Of a DNA stretch of 64,000 nucleotides, positions 51,477 to 60,738 are shown in pieces. Each line of letters begins with the position of its first letter. Within the stretch, counting starts at the first letter, position 1. The DNA comes from JAQBDA01 sp963709875 (GTDB lineage Bacteria > Chloroflexota > Anaerolineae > Anaerolineales > UBA4823): assembly GCA_963709875.1 (NCBI GenBank), contig CAVPYB010000005.1:186001-250000 (forward strand). Direction: 5' to 3'. Under the pieces are notes generated by a model. It worked only from the letters and a program-made list of their open reading frames with translations, did no database searches and was not told the DNA's origin. The translations under genes were made by a program, and so were the position numbers.

Positions 51477-51968
51477 CTAATCGAAATCATCCGTAAAATC
51501 ACCGCTGCCGAACTGGAATTCCGCCGCCGGTTCCTGAAAATCGAGCAGCTTGCGGACCACAAACACAGCTCCGACCCCAAATACGATAAACATAGCACCG
51601 ACGAAACCCAAAATTCCGGCCAGACCCCACAGCTCGAACCTGGACAAGATCTCCGCGCTGTAGGGTGAGGTGGGGCGGTAGATGACCGGGACAGCCTGCC
51701 CTTTTACGTACACCGGGGATGAACTGGAGACATTCGATTGCACCTGGTGCTCGGTCCCAGACTGGTCCAGGAAGACGAAGACCGGTGCGTACATCGTCGT
51801 GCCCTCTGAATCCTGGCTGAGTGTGAAATCCACAACATTGCCGGTCGTCCGGATGCCTTCGCGAAGCAGCCTTCGTGAGCTGTTGATCGATACCGCGGTA
51901 CCGGCCAGCAGCAGGATGCCGATGGCTACGAACAGCCAGCCCAGGCTGCGCATGACCTTTTCGCTCAC
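51477..51968 (-). CDS. DUF3592-type membrane protein
   Basis: GTG 51968 (GGAG upstream) gives SEKVMRSLGWLFVAIGILLL. A membrane segment is followed by an extracytoplasmic beta domain (VVDFTLSQDSEGTTMYAPVFVF, VPVIYRPTSPYSAEI) and a second membrane segment (LAGILGFVGAMFIVFGVGAVF). This is the DUF3592 layout; role unknown. It follows the Cys-containing gene at 51973 with a 4-base gap. Confidence 0.78.
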   Translation of the reverse strand: MSEKVMRSLGWLFVAIGILLLAGTAVSINSSRRLLREGIRTTGNVVDFTLSQDSEGTTMYAPVFVFLDQSGTEHQVQSNVSSSSPVYVKGQAVPVIYRPTSPYSAEILSRFELWGLAGILGFVGAMFIVFGVGAVFVVRKLLDFQEPAAEFQFGSGDFTDDFD

Positions 51969-51972
51969 AGAA

Positions 51973-52365
51973 TCATTCTCCCTGCAGCTCACCTGTCCAG
52001 CGGTCGCGGTTGGCCCAGAACGGGCAGTATGGGCAGTTTTCACCATGCGGGTAATCTACCCCCGCCGTGTGCGGGCAGCCGATGATGCGGTCTGCCAACA
52101 CGACTCGCTGGACGTTCTCGGCTTGCAAGAATTCCATCATCTGCTGGCGGAGAGAAGCATCCAGGCGGATATCGGTATCTTCGCTGTACCATTCACACGA
52201 GGCGTCAGGTCGTTCGCTGTCCCCGGAGTGGACGACCACTGCCACGGCTTTGGTCGCCAGACGGTCATCCGGCCCGTAAAATGCCATCGTCGCGGCCGGA
52301 TAGGCGCCCTCATTCTGAGTTCGTTCCGGACTATCAGCCAGTTTCTTCGATCCTGAGCCTGACAT
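51973..52365 (-). CDS. Conserved small protein with CPYC motif (130 aa)
   Basis: A soluble 130-residue protein. The C-terminal third is GCPHTAGVDYPHGENCPYCP followed by FWANRDRWTGELQ, with paired Cys that could bind zinc. The central part (ADRIIGCPHTAG) looks like a conserved family of unknown function; I cannot name it. It heads the cluster of minus-strand membrane genes. Confidence 0.65.
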   Translation of the reverse strand: MSGSGSKKLADSPERTQNEGAYPAATMAFYGPDDRLATKAVAVVVHSGDSERPDASCEWYSEDTDIRLDASLRQQMMEFLQAENVQRVVLADRIIGCPHTAGVDYPHGENCPYCPFWANRDRWTGELQGE

Positions 52366-52528
52366 ACGGGTATTCTACCCATAAACTGCGAATATTGCAC
52401 GGGCTGTTTCGGTGCAGTGTCAGACGCAAGCTTACATTGTCAAATGCTGGGAGTTAATAAATTTGGAAATGAGTGGAAACTTCGAAGGTGAGGTCCCAGC
52501 CGGGCACGAGCGGGCTACTTATACGAGG

Positions 52529-53056
52529 TCACCGCTGATCTGTTTGCTCCGCTTTCACCCGGGTGTATCGCTCGAGGTCCAGTCCCCACAGGTGCAGTGC
52601 GCCGGTGTACCGCATGCCAAGCTTCTCCAGCACATGCCGGGAGGCGCTGTTCTCCGGGTGCACCAAACCGATGATCTCATCCAATCCCAATAGATCGAAC
52701 CCATCCTGCACGCAGCGCGAGGCTGCTTCGGTCGCCAGACCGCATCCCCAATGGCTCTGCTTCAGCAGGTATTTGATCTCGGTCTCGCCGGTCTCGTCCA
52801 GCACGTTAAGACCGCACCAGCCGACCATCTCCCCGGTCTGGCGATCCTCCAAAGCGTACCAGCCGTATCCATGCTCCTGCCAGTGCACACCCTGGCGCTG
52901 TATGATGCGCTCGACCACCTCGGGGGGGAAGGGCTCGGTGTTGGGCAGATAGCGCAGCACGTCCCGGTCGCCCAGGATTGCGCACAGCGGCTCGTAATCA
53001 GCCGGGATGAAGCCGCGTAAGATCAGTCGTTCGGTATGGATGGTGGGAATGTTCAT
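52529..53056 (-). CDS. GNAT N-acetyltransferase (RimJ/RimL-like)
   Basis: A 175-residue acetyltransferase of the RimJ/RimL branch: TERLILRGFIPADYEPLCA, then the acetyl-CoA region TEIKYLLKQSHWGCGLATEAASRCVQ and IGLVHPENSASRHVLEKLG. It likely acetylates a protein N-terminus or an amino acid; the substrate is unknown. It is the last gene of the long minus-strand operon starting near 58.6 kb. Confidence 0.88.
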   Translation of the reverse strand: MNIPTIHTERLILRGFIPADYEPLCAILGDRDVLRYLPNTEPFPPEVVERIIQRQGVHWQEHGYGWYALEDRQTGEMVGWCGLNVLDETGETEIKYLLKQSHWGCGLATEAASRCVQDGFDLLGLDEIIGLVHPENSASRHVLEKLGMRYTGALHLWGLDLERYTRVKAEQTDQR

Positions 53057-53113
53057 GTGCTCATTGGGGAATGGACGTGCGAGATGATGTCTGCTGGCAG
53101 CATCTTCGTATGC

Positions 53114-54112
53114 TCATTTCAGGAAGTTATCGATCACCAGGCGCAGCAGCATGGTGATTGCAGGCAGCAGAACGGAAAAGAACAGAGTGCGCAGCTGGGT
53201 GGTATTGTACGGCCAGGTGCGAGTGTTCTGCAGGATCTTCTCGTAGCTGGAGAGAGCGCTAAGGTCGCTGGCTAACTCAGGGGGTATCTCACCCATTTCC
53301 AAACCTGATTCCATCTTGATCATACGTGCATGAAGCTGGGATTTCAACATGCCTTGAAGGCGCTTTTTTTCGCTTGAGAGAACCTGATGTGTGGGGCGCA
53401 TGCTCATGAAGAAGATGATCACCGGCACCAGAGCGAGCGGGATATAGATCAGCCAGAATTCTATATAGCGGAAGTTGTCCAGTTCAGCGCCGAATACCAG
53501 GCTGAGCAGGATACCACCGATAAATACCAGCGCCGAGGCAAGGCTCTGCCTTCCAACAGCCTGGAAAGGGGTGATATCGAAGAGATCGATATTGAGCGGC
53601 TGGCGGTGCAGGGCGGATGTCAGGCGAGTGTCGGCGATAGAAAGGTAGATCGTCCAGGTCAGCAGGCCGAACATGGCAGTATTTGCGGCGATCCAGTACA
53701 GGTAGAACCAGGAAAAAATGATTTCTGAATTGTTTGTGAGTGACCACCAAAATCCGAAAACAGCTCCGACAGCGATGGCGATGATCTCACTTCGTAGTGG
53801 TACTGCCGAGTGTTCAGCGATCAGCTTGGCGTAGCTTTCATCATCCAGCTGGACCAACGGGCGGAATGACTGCACCACTTCCTCACCAACGCGGTTCATG
53901 AGCGGCGAAACAATCAGGATATAGATGATCACTACCGGCTGGACTAACGAGAATCGCCAGGTACCTTCGCTGAGCAGGTCGTCAAACTGACCATCAAGCG
54001 CAGCAGCAGCGAACGGCAGCAGGATCAGTACCAGACCGGTCATGATCGTGCCCGTCAGCGATCGCGGCCGGGCGACAATACGATTGAATAGTAGGGCTGG
54101 CTGAATGGTCAC
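53114..54112 (-). CDS. Multi-pass membrane protein (332 aa)
   Basis: About six membrane segments (LTGTIMTGLVLILLPFAAA, LVQPVVIIYILIVSPLMNRV, IAIAVGAVFGFWWSLTN, FSWFYLYWIAANTAMFGLLTW, LASALVFIGGILLSLVF and FWLIYIPLALVPVIIFF) are followed by a cytosolic helical tail. No signature was recognised. It lies within the operon with methyltransferases. Confidence 0.65.
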   Translation of the reverse strand: MTIQPALLFNRIVARPRSLTGTIMTGLVLILLPFAAAALDGQFDDLLSEGTWRFSLVQPVVIIYILIVSPLMNRVGEEVVQSFRPLVQLDDESYAKLIAEHSAVPLRSEIIAIAVGAVFGFWWSLTNNSEIIFSWFYLYWIAANTAMFGLLTWTIYLSIADTRLTSALHRQPLNIDLFDITPFQAVGRQSLASALVFIGGILLSLVFGAELDNFRYIEFWLIYIPLALVPVIIFFMSMRPTHQVLSSEKKRLQGMLKSQLHARMIKMESGLEMGEIPPELASDLSALSSYEKILQNTRTWPYNTTQLRTLFFSVLLPAITMLLRLVIDNFLK

Positions 54113-54160
54113 GGGTCATCCTCCCCAGGTAAACTTATCCGCAATCAGGTCGTACAAGCG

Positions 54161-54963
54161 CTATACCCGCCCCAGGTACAGCCCGTAGCCCAGGTATTCG
54201 AACATCTCGCCCATCACTTTGCGGGAAGGTATGAGGGTTTAACGTAGCGCCGGAAGCCGGCATCTTTGAAATAGAGACCGAAGACCGAGCCGATGGCCTT
54301 GATGCGCTGCAGCCAGTCCTGTGCGTCCATGCCCTGGTACTCATCCAATCGCTGCTGGATGGCGCTCATCTTGGTAACTTCAGCGGTAACTTCGGATAGA
54401 CCGGCACCTTCGAGCAGCACCCGCCACTCTTCCGGCTGAAGGAAGTTGACCCCGCCCATTGCCTGCCAGATGAAAGCCAGGAAATCTGCTGTTGGTTCGC
54501 CCTTTACCCAGGTGCCCTCGTTGAGACCGACCCAGCCGCCGGGTTTGACTACTCGCCGGTATTCGCCCAGCGCTTTAGCTTTATTGGGCACGAAGGCGGT
54601 GACCGATTCACACAGCATGGCATCGAACGTATCGTCCTCGAAAGGCAGCTGCTGGGCATCCGCCACGCGGAACTCGCAGCGATCTTCCACTCCCTTGCGG
54701 GCGGCTCGCTTGCGTGCCCAGTCGAGCATGTCCGCGGATAGATCCACGCCCATGATGCGGCAGCCGGTCTTCTCTGCCAGATGGCAGGCGGTGAAGCCTA
54801 CCCCGCTGCCTACTTCCAGGACGTAGGAATCAGCTGTGATATAGCAAAGGTTTGCCAACTGTTCGGTGACTCTCAAGCCCCCGAAATGCTTGGTAACGCC
54901 CCAAATGGACTGGATCTGGAAATAGGAAAATTCAGTCTCTTCAGCGATAGATCCGGCGTTCAT
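54161..54963 (-). CDS. SAM-dependent methyltransferase, frameshifted near the C-terminus
   Basis: ATG 54963 (MNAGSIAEETEFSYFQIQSI) starts a class I methyltransferase with motif I VLEVGSGVGFTACHLAEKTG, motif IV AMLCESVTAFV and post-motif helices. In the current frame the protein ends at 54214 after KPSYLPAK. Shifting near 54228-54236 gives SRKVMGEMFEYLGYGLYLGRV to TAG 54161-54163, a more natural end. It belongs to the long minus-strand operon. Confidence 0.75.
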
Positions 54964-55340
54964 GATTGCCTTCCTATTCGCAGCAGCCAGACGATGCGAT
55001 CGTAGGAGATGATGTAGTGGACGAGCACGATCAGACCGAAGACATTTGCCAGCAGCACGAGACCGGCATCGTACAGGCACCAGGCAGCAGATGCAAATAG
55101 CAGCAGCTCCAGCAGCAGGCGCAGGATGCCCGGCACCGGCACCGGGGCATGTCCCGAGCGACTGGGATCATCCGGCACGGCAAATACACCCCACAGCATC
55201 GCTCCGAATACAGGCAGACCGATTGCAAGCAAGAAGCGCAGGATGCCGGTGTGCTGTGTCCAGCCCCAGTAGGCTAGGGCTGCCAGGGCAGCCAGCTCAA
55301 GAATAAAACGAACCGCAAGATTGATCGGATTTTGGCTCAT
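54960..55340 (-). CDS. YrdB/DUF2568 family membrane protein
   Basis: A 126-residue protein with four membrane segments: LAVRFILELAALAALAYWGW, LRFLLAIGLPVFGAMLWGVF, LLLELLLFASAAWCLYDAGL and LVLLANVFGLIVLVHYIISY. This is the DUF2568 (YrdB) layout; function unknown. Its stop (54960-54962) overlaps the start of the methyltransferase at 54963 by ATGA. Confidence 0.82.
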   Translation of the reverse strand: MSQNPINLAVRFILELAALAALAYWGWTQHTGILRFLLAIGLPVFGAMLWGVFAVPDDPSRSGHAPVPVPGILRLLLELLLFASAAWCLYDAGLVLLANVFGLIVLVHYIISYDRIVWLLRIGRQS

Positions 55341-55358
55341 GGTAACCTCCTCATCTAC

Positions 55359-56075
55359 CTACCACAACCCAGGCAGCAGGCGGAAACGAGTCGCATGCGT
55401 GTAAGCTAGGTATCCCTCCAGCTCAGCTGCCAGGGTTTTGTCTTCCATATACGTTCGTAAAACGTACATGGTGGCTGCCAGAAGATTGGGAATTAACGAC
55501 CAGAGCGAGCCGAATAAGAACGAAGTCGAAATAACAGATAAGATCGCCCCGCTGTATCCGGGATGGCGGACAAAGCGGTAGGGTCCCCCGGCAGCGACGC
55601 TGTGACCGCGCTCCTCCTGGATGCGTACCCCTTCAGCGAAGTAAGCATTCGAGAGCATTGCCCACAAGAACAATGCGTAGCCGAGCGCCATCACCAACGC
55701 ACCGGCTATGTGTACAGCAAGCGAAAGGTCGCCTGTCCAGCCATAGCGGTAATCCAATCCGGCTATGACCCAGCCAGCGAAAGGGAACAAGCCTGCGCCC
55801 AGTGCAACCAGCCATCGATCCCAGGGTTTAACCCCCTCGTCTCGCAGCCCTCGCGAGCGCTCGACGAGTAATTTCGGATTGAGCGGCACCAGCAGGATCA
55901 CATGTCCGGCAAGGAATGCACCAATGATCAAGATGAAGACCCAGCCCCACACCCAGTCGATGGTCCCGGCAGCCAGAAATAGGATCAGCGCGTACCCGAC
56001 CAGCCCAAGAGCTGCTTGCAGGCACCATTTTATGATCGCTTTACGGTCTTCCGTAGTCATTTCAGGGTTCTGCAT
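55359..56075 (-). CDS. Isoprenylcysteine carboxyl methyltransferase family protein
   Basis: A 238-residue membrane protein from ATG 56075 (MQNPEMTTEDRKAIIKWCLQ). Five or so membrane segments and the C-terminal ICMT/PEMT signature GPYRFVRHPGYSGAILSVIS, then YMEDKTLAAELEGYLAYTHATRFRLLPGLW, bind SAM and catalyse methyl transfer to a membrane-embedded substrate. It is one of three methyltransferase-type genes in the operon. Confidence 0.87.
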   Translation of the reverse strand: MQNPEMTTEDRKAIIKWCLQAALGLVGYALILFLAAGTIDWVWGWVFILIIGAFLAGHVILLVPLNPKLLVERSRGLRDEGVKPWDRWLVALGAGLFPFAGWVIAGLDYRYGWTGDLSLAVHIAGALVMALGYALFLWAMLSNAYFAEGVRIQEERGHSVAAGGPYRFVRHPGYSGAILSVISTSFLFGSLWSLIPNLLAATMYVLRTYMEDKTLAAELEGYLAYTHATRFRLLPGLW

Positions 56076-56106
56076 TGAAATGTTCCTTAAACAAGGCTCT
56101 GGCGGA

Positions 56107-56946
56107 TCAGCTATCCACTTCAAGCAGGGCACTGAGCACATATTCAAGCTCTGGCAGGTTTGGGGCGTTCTTGAAGCCTGACAGACGCTTGTAGATATCC
56201 GCGGCAGCCTGGTGGAACTCACCGGGAAGACCGGCGTCTGTGTAGGTGGTGGAGATGTCCCTCATCTCGCCTGCGAAGCGCCAGGCTTTGCGAGTGACCC
56301 GCCGCATGCGGTCATGGCTGCGAGCGACCGATTCGGGGTCCTCGTGCGACCACTGCTGCTCCAGCTCAGTACGCACGCCCAGGCGCTCAGCTGCTGCCAG
56401 GACCGCGCACAATAAGGCTGTGCTGCCCTTAGTGTAAGATGCATAGCACATCTTCAGGGCCGAGGCTTTTCCCGGTTGGTAGCCGACCACGCCGGTCTCG
56501 AGCGGCCCACTGGAAAATATCCCGGCGGCTTTGTCCGCCCTCTCTCCGGAGAGGTACAGCCAGGTCTCCCCGCTGTTCCAGGCCGGACCGCCGATGACGC
56601 AGCCATCGACGAAGGATACACCACCTTCGGTCATCCGTGCTGCCATCTGCTCTGCCCTCTGGGTGGAGATAGCGTTGGCATCTATGTACAAGCCGCGGAA
56701 CCGGCTGGCGAGCACTTCTTCGGCGACCTGCTCGGCAGCGTCCGGGGGGCAGATGCTCAAGATCGCCTGGCTGGTATGGCAAAGTTTCTCAATGCTGCGG
56801 GCATCCAGCAGCGCGTATTGGGCGGCTCTGTCAGCAGTCTGCTTGCTTCGCCCATCGGATGCCCAGTAAACGCTATGCCCGGAGCGGATAGCCGAAGCAG
56901 CCAACGAGATTCCCATTTCACCAGGGTGTAGCACGCCGATAATCAT
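56107..56946 (-). CDS. NAD(P)-dependent oxidoreductase (6-phosphogluconate dehydrogenase/DUF1932 type)
   Basis: A 279-residue protein with the N-terminal Rossmann start IIGVLHPGEMGISLAASAIR and the middle YIDANAISTQRAEQM and ASYTKGSTALLCAVL. The C-terminal all-helical domain is of the DUF1932/imine reductase type. Its start overlaps the TetR stop (ATTCATTCATT), so the genes are coupled. The substrate is unknown. Confidence 0.83.
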   Translation of the reverse strand: MIIGVLHPGEMGISLAASAIRSGHSVYWASDGRSKQTADRAAQYALLDARSIEKLCHTSQAILSICPPDAAEQVAEEVLASRFRGLYIDANAISTQRAEQMAARMTEGGVSFVDGCVIGGPAWNSGETWLYLSGERADKAAGIFSSGPLETGVVGYQPGKASALKMCYASYTKGSTALLCAVLAAAERLGVRTELEQQWSHEDPESVARSHDRMRRVTRKAWRFAGEMRDISTTYTDAGLPGEFHQAAADIYKRLSGFKNAPNLPELEYVLSALLEVDS

Positions 56947-57672
56947 TCATTCCTCCAATCCAATTTGTTCTCCCCTAAGCCCTTATCCTTTGTCCCTTGT
57001 CCCTCAGATCGATACAGCCCCTTCTTGAGCATGTCAAAGTAAGTGCGGACCTCGACACCGATCTGGTCGACCAACTGCAGCGCTTCTGCGGAGGTCATAG
57101 TCTTGAATGCCGGCAGGTAGCGGTTGTAGAGCCCTTCCAACACCAGGTTGACCAGATCGATGGCTTTGTCCACATCGATATCGTCCTTGAAGCATGAGCG
57201 ATCCAGCCCTTCCTTCAGCCCTTGGGCGTTGCTCTGGTAGTAGGAAGCGTAGCGCTGTCCCAACTCGCCGCGGATATCTTCAGGGGCATCGATGAAGGCA
57301 TTGAAGAAGAGCTGGTAGAGCTGCGGCTCCTGGATGACGAACTGCATGCGGGCTCTCCCGCGCTGCTCGAGGCGCTTGAAGAGGTCTGCCGGCTGCTGTT
57401 CCTGACCGGCTGCTCTGATGCGCTCGTATTCAGCAGAGAAGCGTTTTACGGCATGCTCTACGACGTACAGGTAGAGGTCCTTCTTGGTACCAAAGAAATA
57501 GAACAGGCTGCCTTTAGGGATGCCGGCACGCTTGACGATAGCGTTGGTTGAAGCTGAACTCGTAGCCGTTGCTGGAAAATTCCTCGATGCAAGCTTCCAG
57601 GATGTGCTGCTTGTACCCGGCTTTCAGACGCTCGAAGTTGGAGTATTTCTCCACAGTGGTGTCAGTTGGCAT
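56943..57672 (-). CDS. TetR family regulator, frameshifted
   Basis: From ATG 57672 the frame reads PTDTTVEKYSNFERLKAGYK, HILEACIEEFSSNGYE, then breaks at 57557-57558 (one extra base in TTC). In the corrected frame it continues ASTNAIVKRAGIPKGSLFYF, the TetR recognition helix, and the ORF starting at 57347 carries the ligand domain (MQFVIQEPQLYQLFFNAFID). It lies between the LCM-type methyltransferase and the oxidoreductase, 2 bases after the former, so it probably regulates this operon. Confidence 0.8.
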
Positions 57673-57674
57673 GC

Positions 57675-58560
57675 TCAGTTGAGGCGGTAGTAGACCGTGT
57701 ACTGCACGTCGTTCATCATGCTCAGACCGCTGAAGGCACGCATCCAGCCCAGCTTGGGGTGGCGGGTTTCGAAGTAGGACCAGCGCTCTACGAACTGAAT
57801 GCCCTCACTCCAGGTTTCTATCTCATCCGGAGTGCTGATACCAAAATTATACTCTGTACCTTTGCCGAGCTTCAACTGGCGCTGCATCTTGCGGGCGGCG
57901 AGGCTTTTCCACATACCGCGCGTCAAGCGCTCGTTGACCACCTCGCAGACAAGCTCTGAGCCAGGGAAGCGCGACTGAAGGGTCAGCACCAGCTTCCTGA
58001 CATCTGATTCGTGCAGGTACATGAACACGCCCTCGACCAGGAAGATGAGCGGGGACCTGCCGCTGGCAGCAACTTGATCCATCCAGCCCGACTCGAACAT
58101 CGAGGCGCCAAACATCCGGTAACGCGTCTGACTCCTGCAAGAAGCTCTGTTTGAAGCGGATCACTTCCGGAAGGTCCAGGTCGAAAAAGATGATCTGCCC
58201 GTCGTCGATGCGCTGGAAGCGGGTGTCCATTCCGCAGCCCAGGTTGACAACGGCACCACCGGGGTATCGGGCGATGAAGTCGCGGGCGTAGTCATCGTAT
58301 TTCTGAGCCCGCAAGGCGACGTGTACGGTGAGGCGGGGATCCACTTTGCGCTCGTGGAGCATGCGCAGCAGCGGCTCTGAGGAACCGGCGATCAGCGCGT
58401 CGATCTGATCGGCAATCTGTTCGGCGAATTTATCCACGAGGATGGGGTCTTCTGAACGGCTCTCCATGGCGCGACCGTACAGGGTGAGCAGGGCAGTCGC
58501 CTCGACATCCGAAAAGTCCGGCGCTGCCTGGGCTGGTTTGATATTCGGGGTTGCAATCAT
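57675..58560 (-). CDS. LCM-type SAM-dependent methyltransferase, frameshifted
   Basis: ATG 58560 (AAGGAG upstream) gives MIATPNIKPAQAAPDFSDVE, then the LCMT motif I VVNLGCGMDTRFQRIDDGQI and DLDLPEVIRFKQSFLQESDA. At 58121-58122 one extra base breaks the frame; the second ORF (57675-58115) continues MFGASMFESGWMDQVAASG and LIFLVEGVFMYLHESDVRK. The leucine carboxyl methyltransferase fold is clear. It is the first gene of the long operon; a promoter with a TATTATTATAT stretch is near 58595. Confidence 0.8.
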
Positions 58561-58647
58561 GGTTTTCTCCTTACTGACCACCTGGTCAGTAGTATTATTA
58601 TATAACCAGTTCTGCCACCTGTCAATCGGTCAACCGGCCTAAGCCAA

Positions 58648-58685
58648 GTGGGTGTTTTGCGAGACTACCCCGCAAAACACCCCAC
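58648..58685. repeat. Variable-core hairpin element D
   Basis: GTGGGTGTTTTGCG (58648-58661) pairs with CGCAAAACACCCCAC (58671-58685), with one bulged C, around AGACTACCC. It has the GGGTG outer arm of the group but a different core, and no TACGCA flank. Confidence 0.5.
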
Positions 58686-58706
58686 TATTCAGTTTAGATA
58701 CAATAA

Positions 58707-59064
58707 TCAGTCAAATTGGACCAGTTCGATTAAATTCCCTGCCGGGTCGTTGAAGATGACCCAGCGCGAGCCGGTATGCTCGTCGCCTCCCCAGATCAGT
58801 TCAATATGGTGGTGATGCAGCTTCTCGACCTCGGCATCCAGGTCGGGCACGGCAAGTGCCAGCAGCGGGAAGTGCTCCGGCACGGCATCTGCTGCCGGGA
58901 TAGACTTGCCGCGCAGGATAGCCAGATACACTGCCGCCCAGGTCAAAATGCGGGCGATCGCCATGGTGCGGCAGCAGCGGCAGACCGATCACGTCACGGT
59001 AGAAATGGGCGGTTTTAGGTACATCCTCAGCCCACAGGCTGACGACAGCCAGACGAGCGCTCAT
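58707..59064 (-). CDS. Glyoxalase/VOC family protein, frameshifted
   Basis: ATG 59064 begins SARLAVVSLWAEDVPKTAHF, YRDVIGLPLLPHHGDRPHFD, then after one extra base (58932) the frame continues VYLAILRGKSIPAADAVPEH and FNDPAGNLIELVQFD, the C-terminal VOC motif. The full protein is about 118 residues. It is a small metal-binding dioxygenase-like or resistance-like fold. It lies upstream... on the same strand as the SnoaL-like gene at 59101. Confidence 0.75.
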
Positions 59065-59100
59065 ATATCCTCCTGATGATAAACCGTATCTTCATTTCGG

Positions 59101-59484
59101 CTATCCTTTGACATAGGATAGCTTTTCCTGGATGAGATCATTTTTCACCCGGAAGATATCCACGCCCCGTACATGTCCGGCTTCCCCGTTGGCGCTGGTC
59201 CAGCTGTATACCCAGCGTAAAATGCAGCGATAACCGAGCCCGAACACTTCCTCTACCCGGATATGGGCATCCGGTGAATCTCGGAAGAAGTCCTGCCAGA
59301 ATTCGGTAACTGCCTCTTTCCCGGAGTACTGCGTTCCATCCGGAGCCGGATGCGTGTTCTCAAAGACACAATCTTCGCTCATCAGCTTCATCATGCCCTC
59401 GACATCATGGCGGTTAAAGGCGTCGTTGAACTCAAGCACGACACGCATCGCTGTTTCGATTTTTGACATTTTAACAGGGCTCAT
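59101..59484 (-). CDS. NTF2-like / SnoaL family protein
   Basis: A 127-residue protein with an NTF2 fold: FNDAFNRHDVEGMMKLMSED, EAVTEFWQDFFRDSPDAHIR and VYSWTSANGEAGHVRGVDIF. It resembles ketosteroid isomerase-like proteins of unknown substrate. The start at 59484 (GGAGGAG upstream) or Met6 are both possible. No close relation with the neighbour VOC gene except strand and closeness. Confidence 0.8.
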   Translation of the reverse strand: MSPVKMSKIETAMRVVLEFNDAFNRHDVEGMMKLMSEDCVFENTHPAPDGTQYSGKEAVTEFWQDFFRDSPDAHIRVEEVFGLGYRCILRWVYSWTSANGEAGHVRGVDIFRVKNDLIQEKLSYVKG

Positions 59485-59799
59485 CTATGTTTTCAGCTCC
59501 TCCAGCAACTAGTTAGAACCTTTCCGATTATTCCTGAGGCTGCCTCCCTCCCGCCATTACCAAGCGATCTTTGCCTCGATGCATACATCGCAGCAATCGC
59601 ACTCCTATGACAAAACAATCCGCTTTGAGATTGCTTCGCTCGCTAAGAACGCTCTCTCGCAAAGATGGACTGACCGTTAGGAGAGTTCTAAGTCAGCTGC
59701 CGATTGGACAATTATACGGCATCACATGGATCACGGCCTATATACCATGCACAGCATTGTGCGTATAATTTAGATAACAGACGTTCCGAAGCCAGTAGG

Positions 59800-59847
59800 A
59801 ATTGGGGGTGGTATGGGCGGGCGATACCCGCCCATACACCCCCAATT
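59800..59847. repeat. Variable-core hairpin element B
   Basis: AATTGGGGGTGGTATGGGCG plus GG (59800-59821) pairs with CCCGCCCATACACCCCCAATT (59827-59847), with one bulged G, around CGATA. TGCGTA follows at 59859-59864. This lies in the 59485-59890 gap, which contains no gene. Confidence 0.65.
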
Positions 59848-59890
59848 TTCCATCGATTTGCGTAGGATCAGCTAGATAAGGAGGACTGTT

Positions 59891-60409
59891 ATGGCTAATA
59901 TAGATAATGGGATGTTATGGCGCCAGTTCGGGGCGGCAATCGATATGTTCGGTGAAGCCCTGCAAGACTGCCCGGAGGAGCTGTGGGAAGAGCGATTATG
60001 GGAAGACAAGCAAGACCAGTGGGTAGCGGCTGGGTTTTCGTCGTTCTGGTATATTGGATACCATACGCTGTTCTGGCTGGATTTATACCTGACCGGGGCG
60101 GAAGAGGGATTTTCGCCTCCGAAGCCGTTCGATCTGGTAGAGATGGAAGCAGGTGAGATCCTGCCGCGCATATACAATCGAGATGAGTTGCTGCAATACC
60201 TGGATCACTGCCGGCATAAGTGCCAGGAGATCATCAGCTCGCTCTCGGAAGAGCAGGCGATCCGAATATGCAGGTTTGCCTGGGGAGAGGTATCTTTTGC
60301 GGAGCTGCAGCTTTACAATCTGCGCCACGTTCAGGAACATGGCGCACAGCTGCACCTGTTCCTGGGGCAGCAGGCGGGAAAATCCGCCAGTTGGGTGGCC
60401 CAGGCTTAG
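59891..60409 (+). CDS. DinB family protein
   Basis: A 172-residue DinB-like protein. LWRQFGAAIDMFGEALQDCP, FWYIGYHTLFWLDLYLTGAE with a likely metal-binding His, and LRHVQEHGAQLHLFLGQQAG with the last His pair are visible. It is the third DinB-type gene in this window. AAGGAGG lies upstream. A variable-core hairpin (59800-59847) precedes it. Confidence 0.82.
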   Translation: MANIDNGMLWRQFGAAIDMFGEALQDCPEELWEERLWEDKQDQWVAAGFSSFWYIGYHTLFWLDLYLTGAEEGFSPPKPFDLVEMEAGEILPRIYNRDELLQYLDHCRHKCQEIISSLSEEQAIRICRFAWGEVSFAELQLYNLRHVQEHGAQLHLFLGQQAGKSASWVAQA

Positions 60410-60421
60410 TAAAAATTTCTT

Positions 60422-60621
60422 CTAGGTGCTGGACTGAGACGTGGAGAGCTCGACAACCGCGGCATCCTGGCTCAACTGTCTGCGGCGCAGGAATAGATAC
60501 GCAGCCAGCCCATAGATCACCGTGATGGTATGACGAGTCCGCCTGCTATCGCAAGGATTAACGTACCGAGGTAGAAAATGGTAATGTTCCTGATGATCTT
60601 GGATTTCTTCTGGGAATTCAT
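60422..60621 (-). pseudogene. Small two-helix membrane protein, frameshifted
   Basis: From ATG 60621 (MNSQKKSKIIRNITIFYLGT) the frame gives one membrane segment, then breaks near 60526-60530. The other frame continues ITVIYGLAAYLFLRRRQLSQ to TAG 60422-60424. The corrected product would be about 66 residues with two segments. No family was recognised. Confidence 0.45.
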
Positions 60622-60699
60622 GTAAATCTCTCCTGACAAAGTAGGAAAGTTTGTCAAATTGTCGTACTTAATAGACGTTACCCAGCAGTCAGGAAAGTT

Positions 60700-60738
60700 G
60701 GGGGTGATTGGGCGAGTGTTGCTCGCCCAATCACCCCC
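60700..60738. repeat. Variable-core hairpin element C
   Basis: GGGGGTGATTGGGCGAG (60700-60716) pairs perfectly with CTCGCCCAATCACCCCC (60722-60738) around TGTTG. TGCGTAA is at 60753-60759. Confidence 0.65.
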
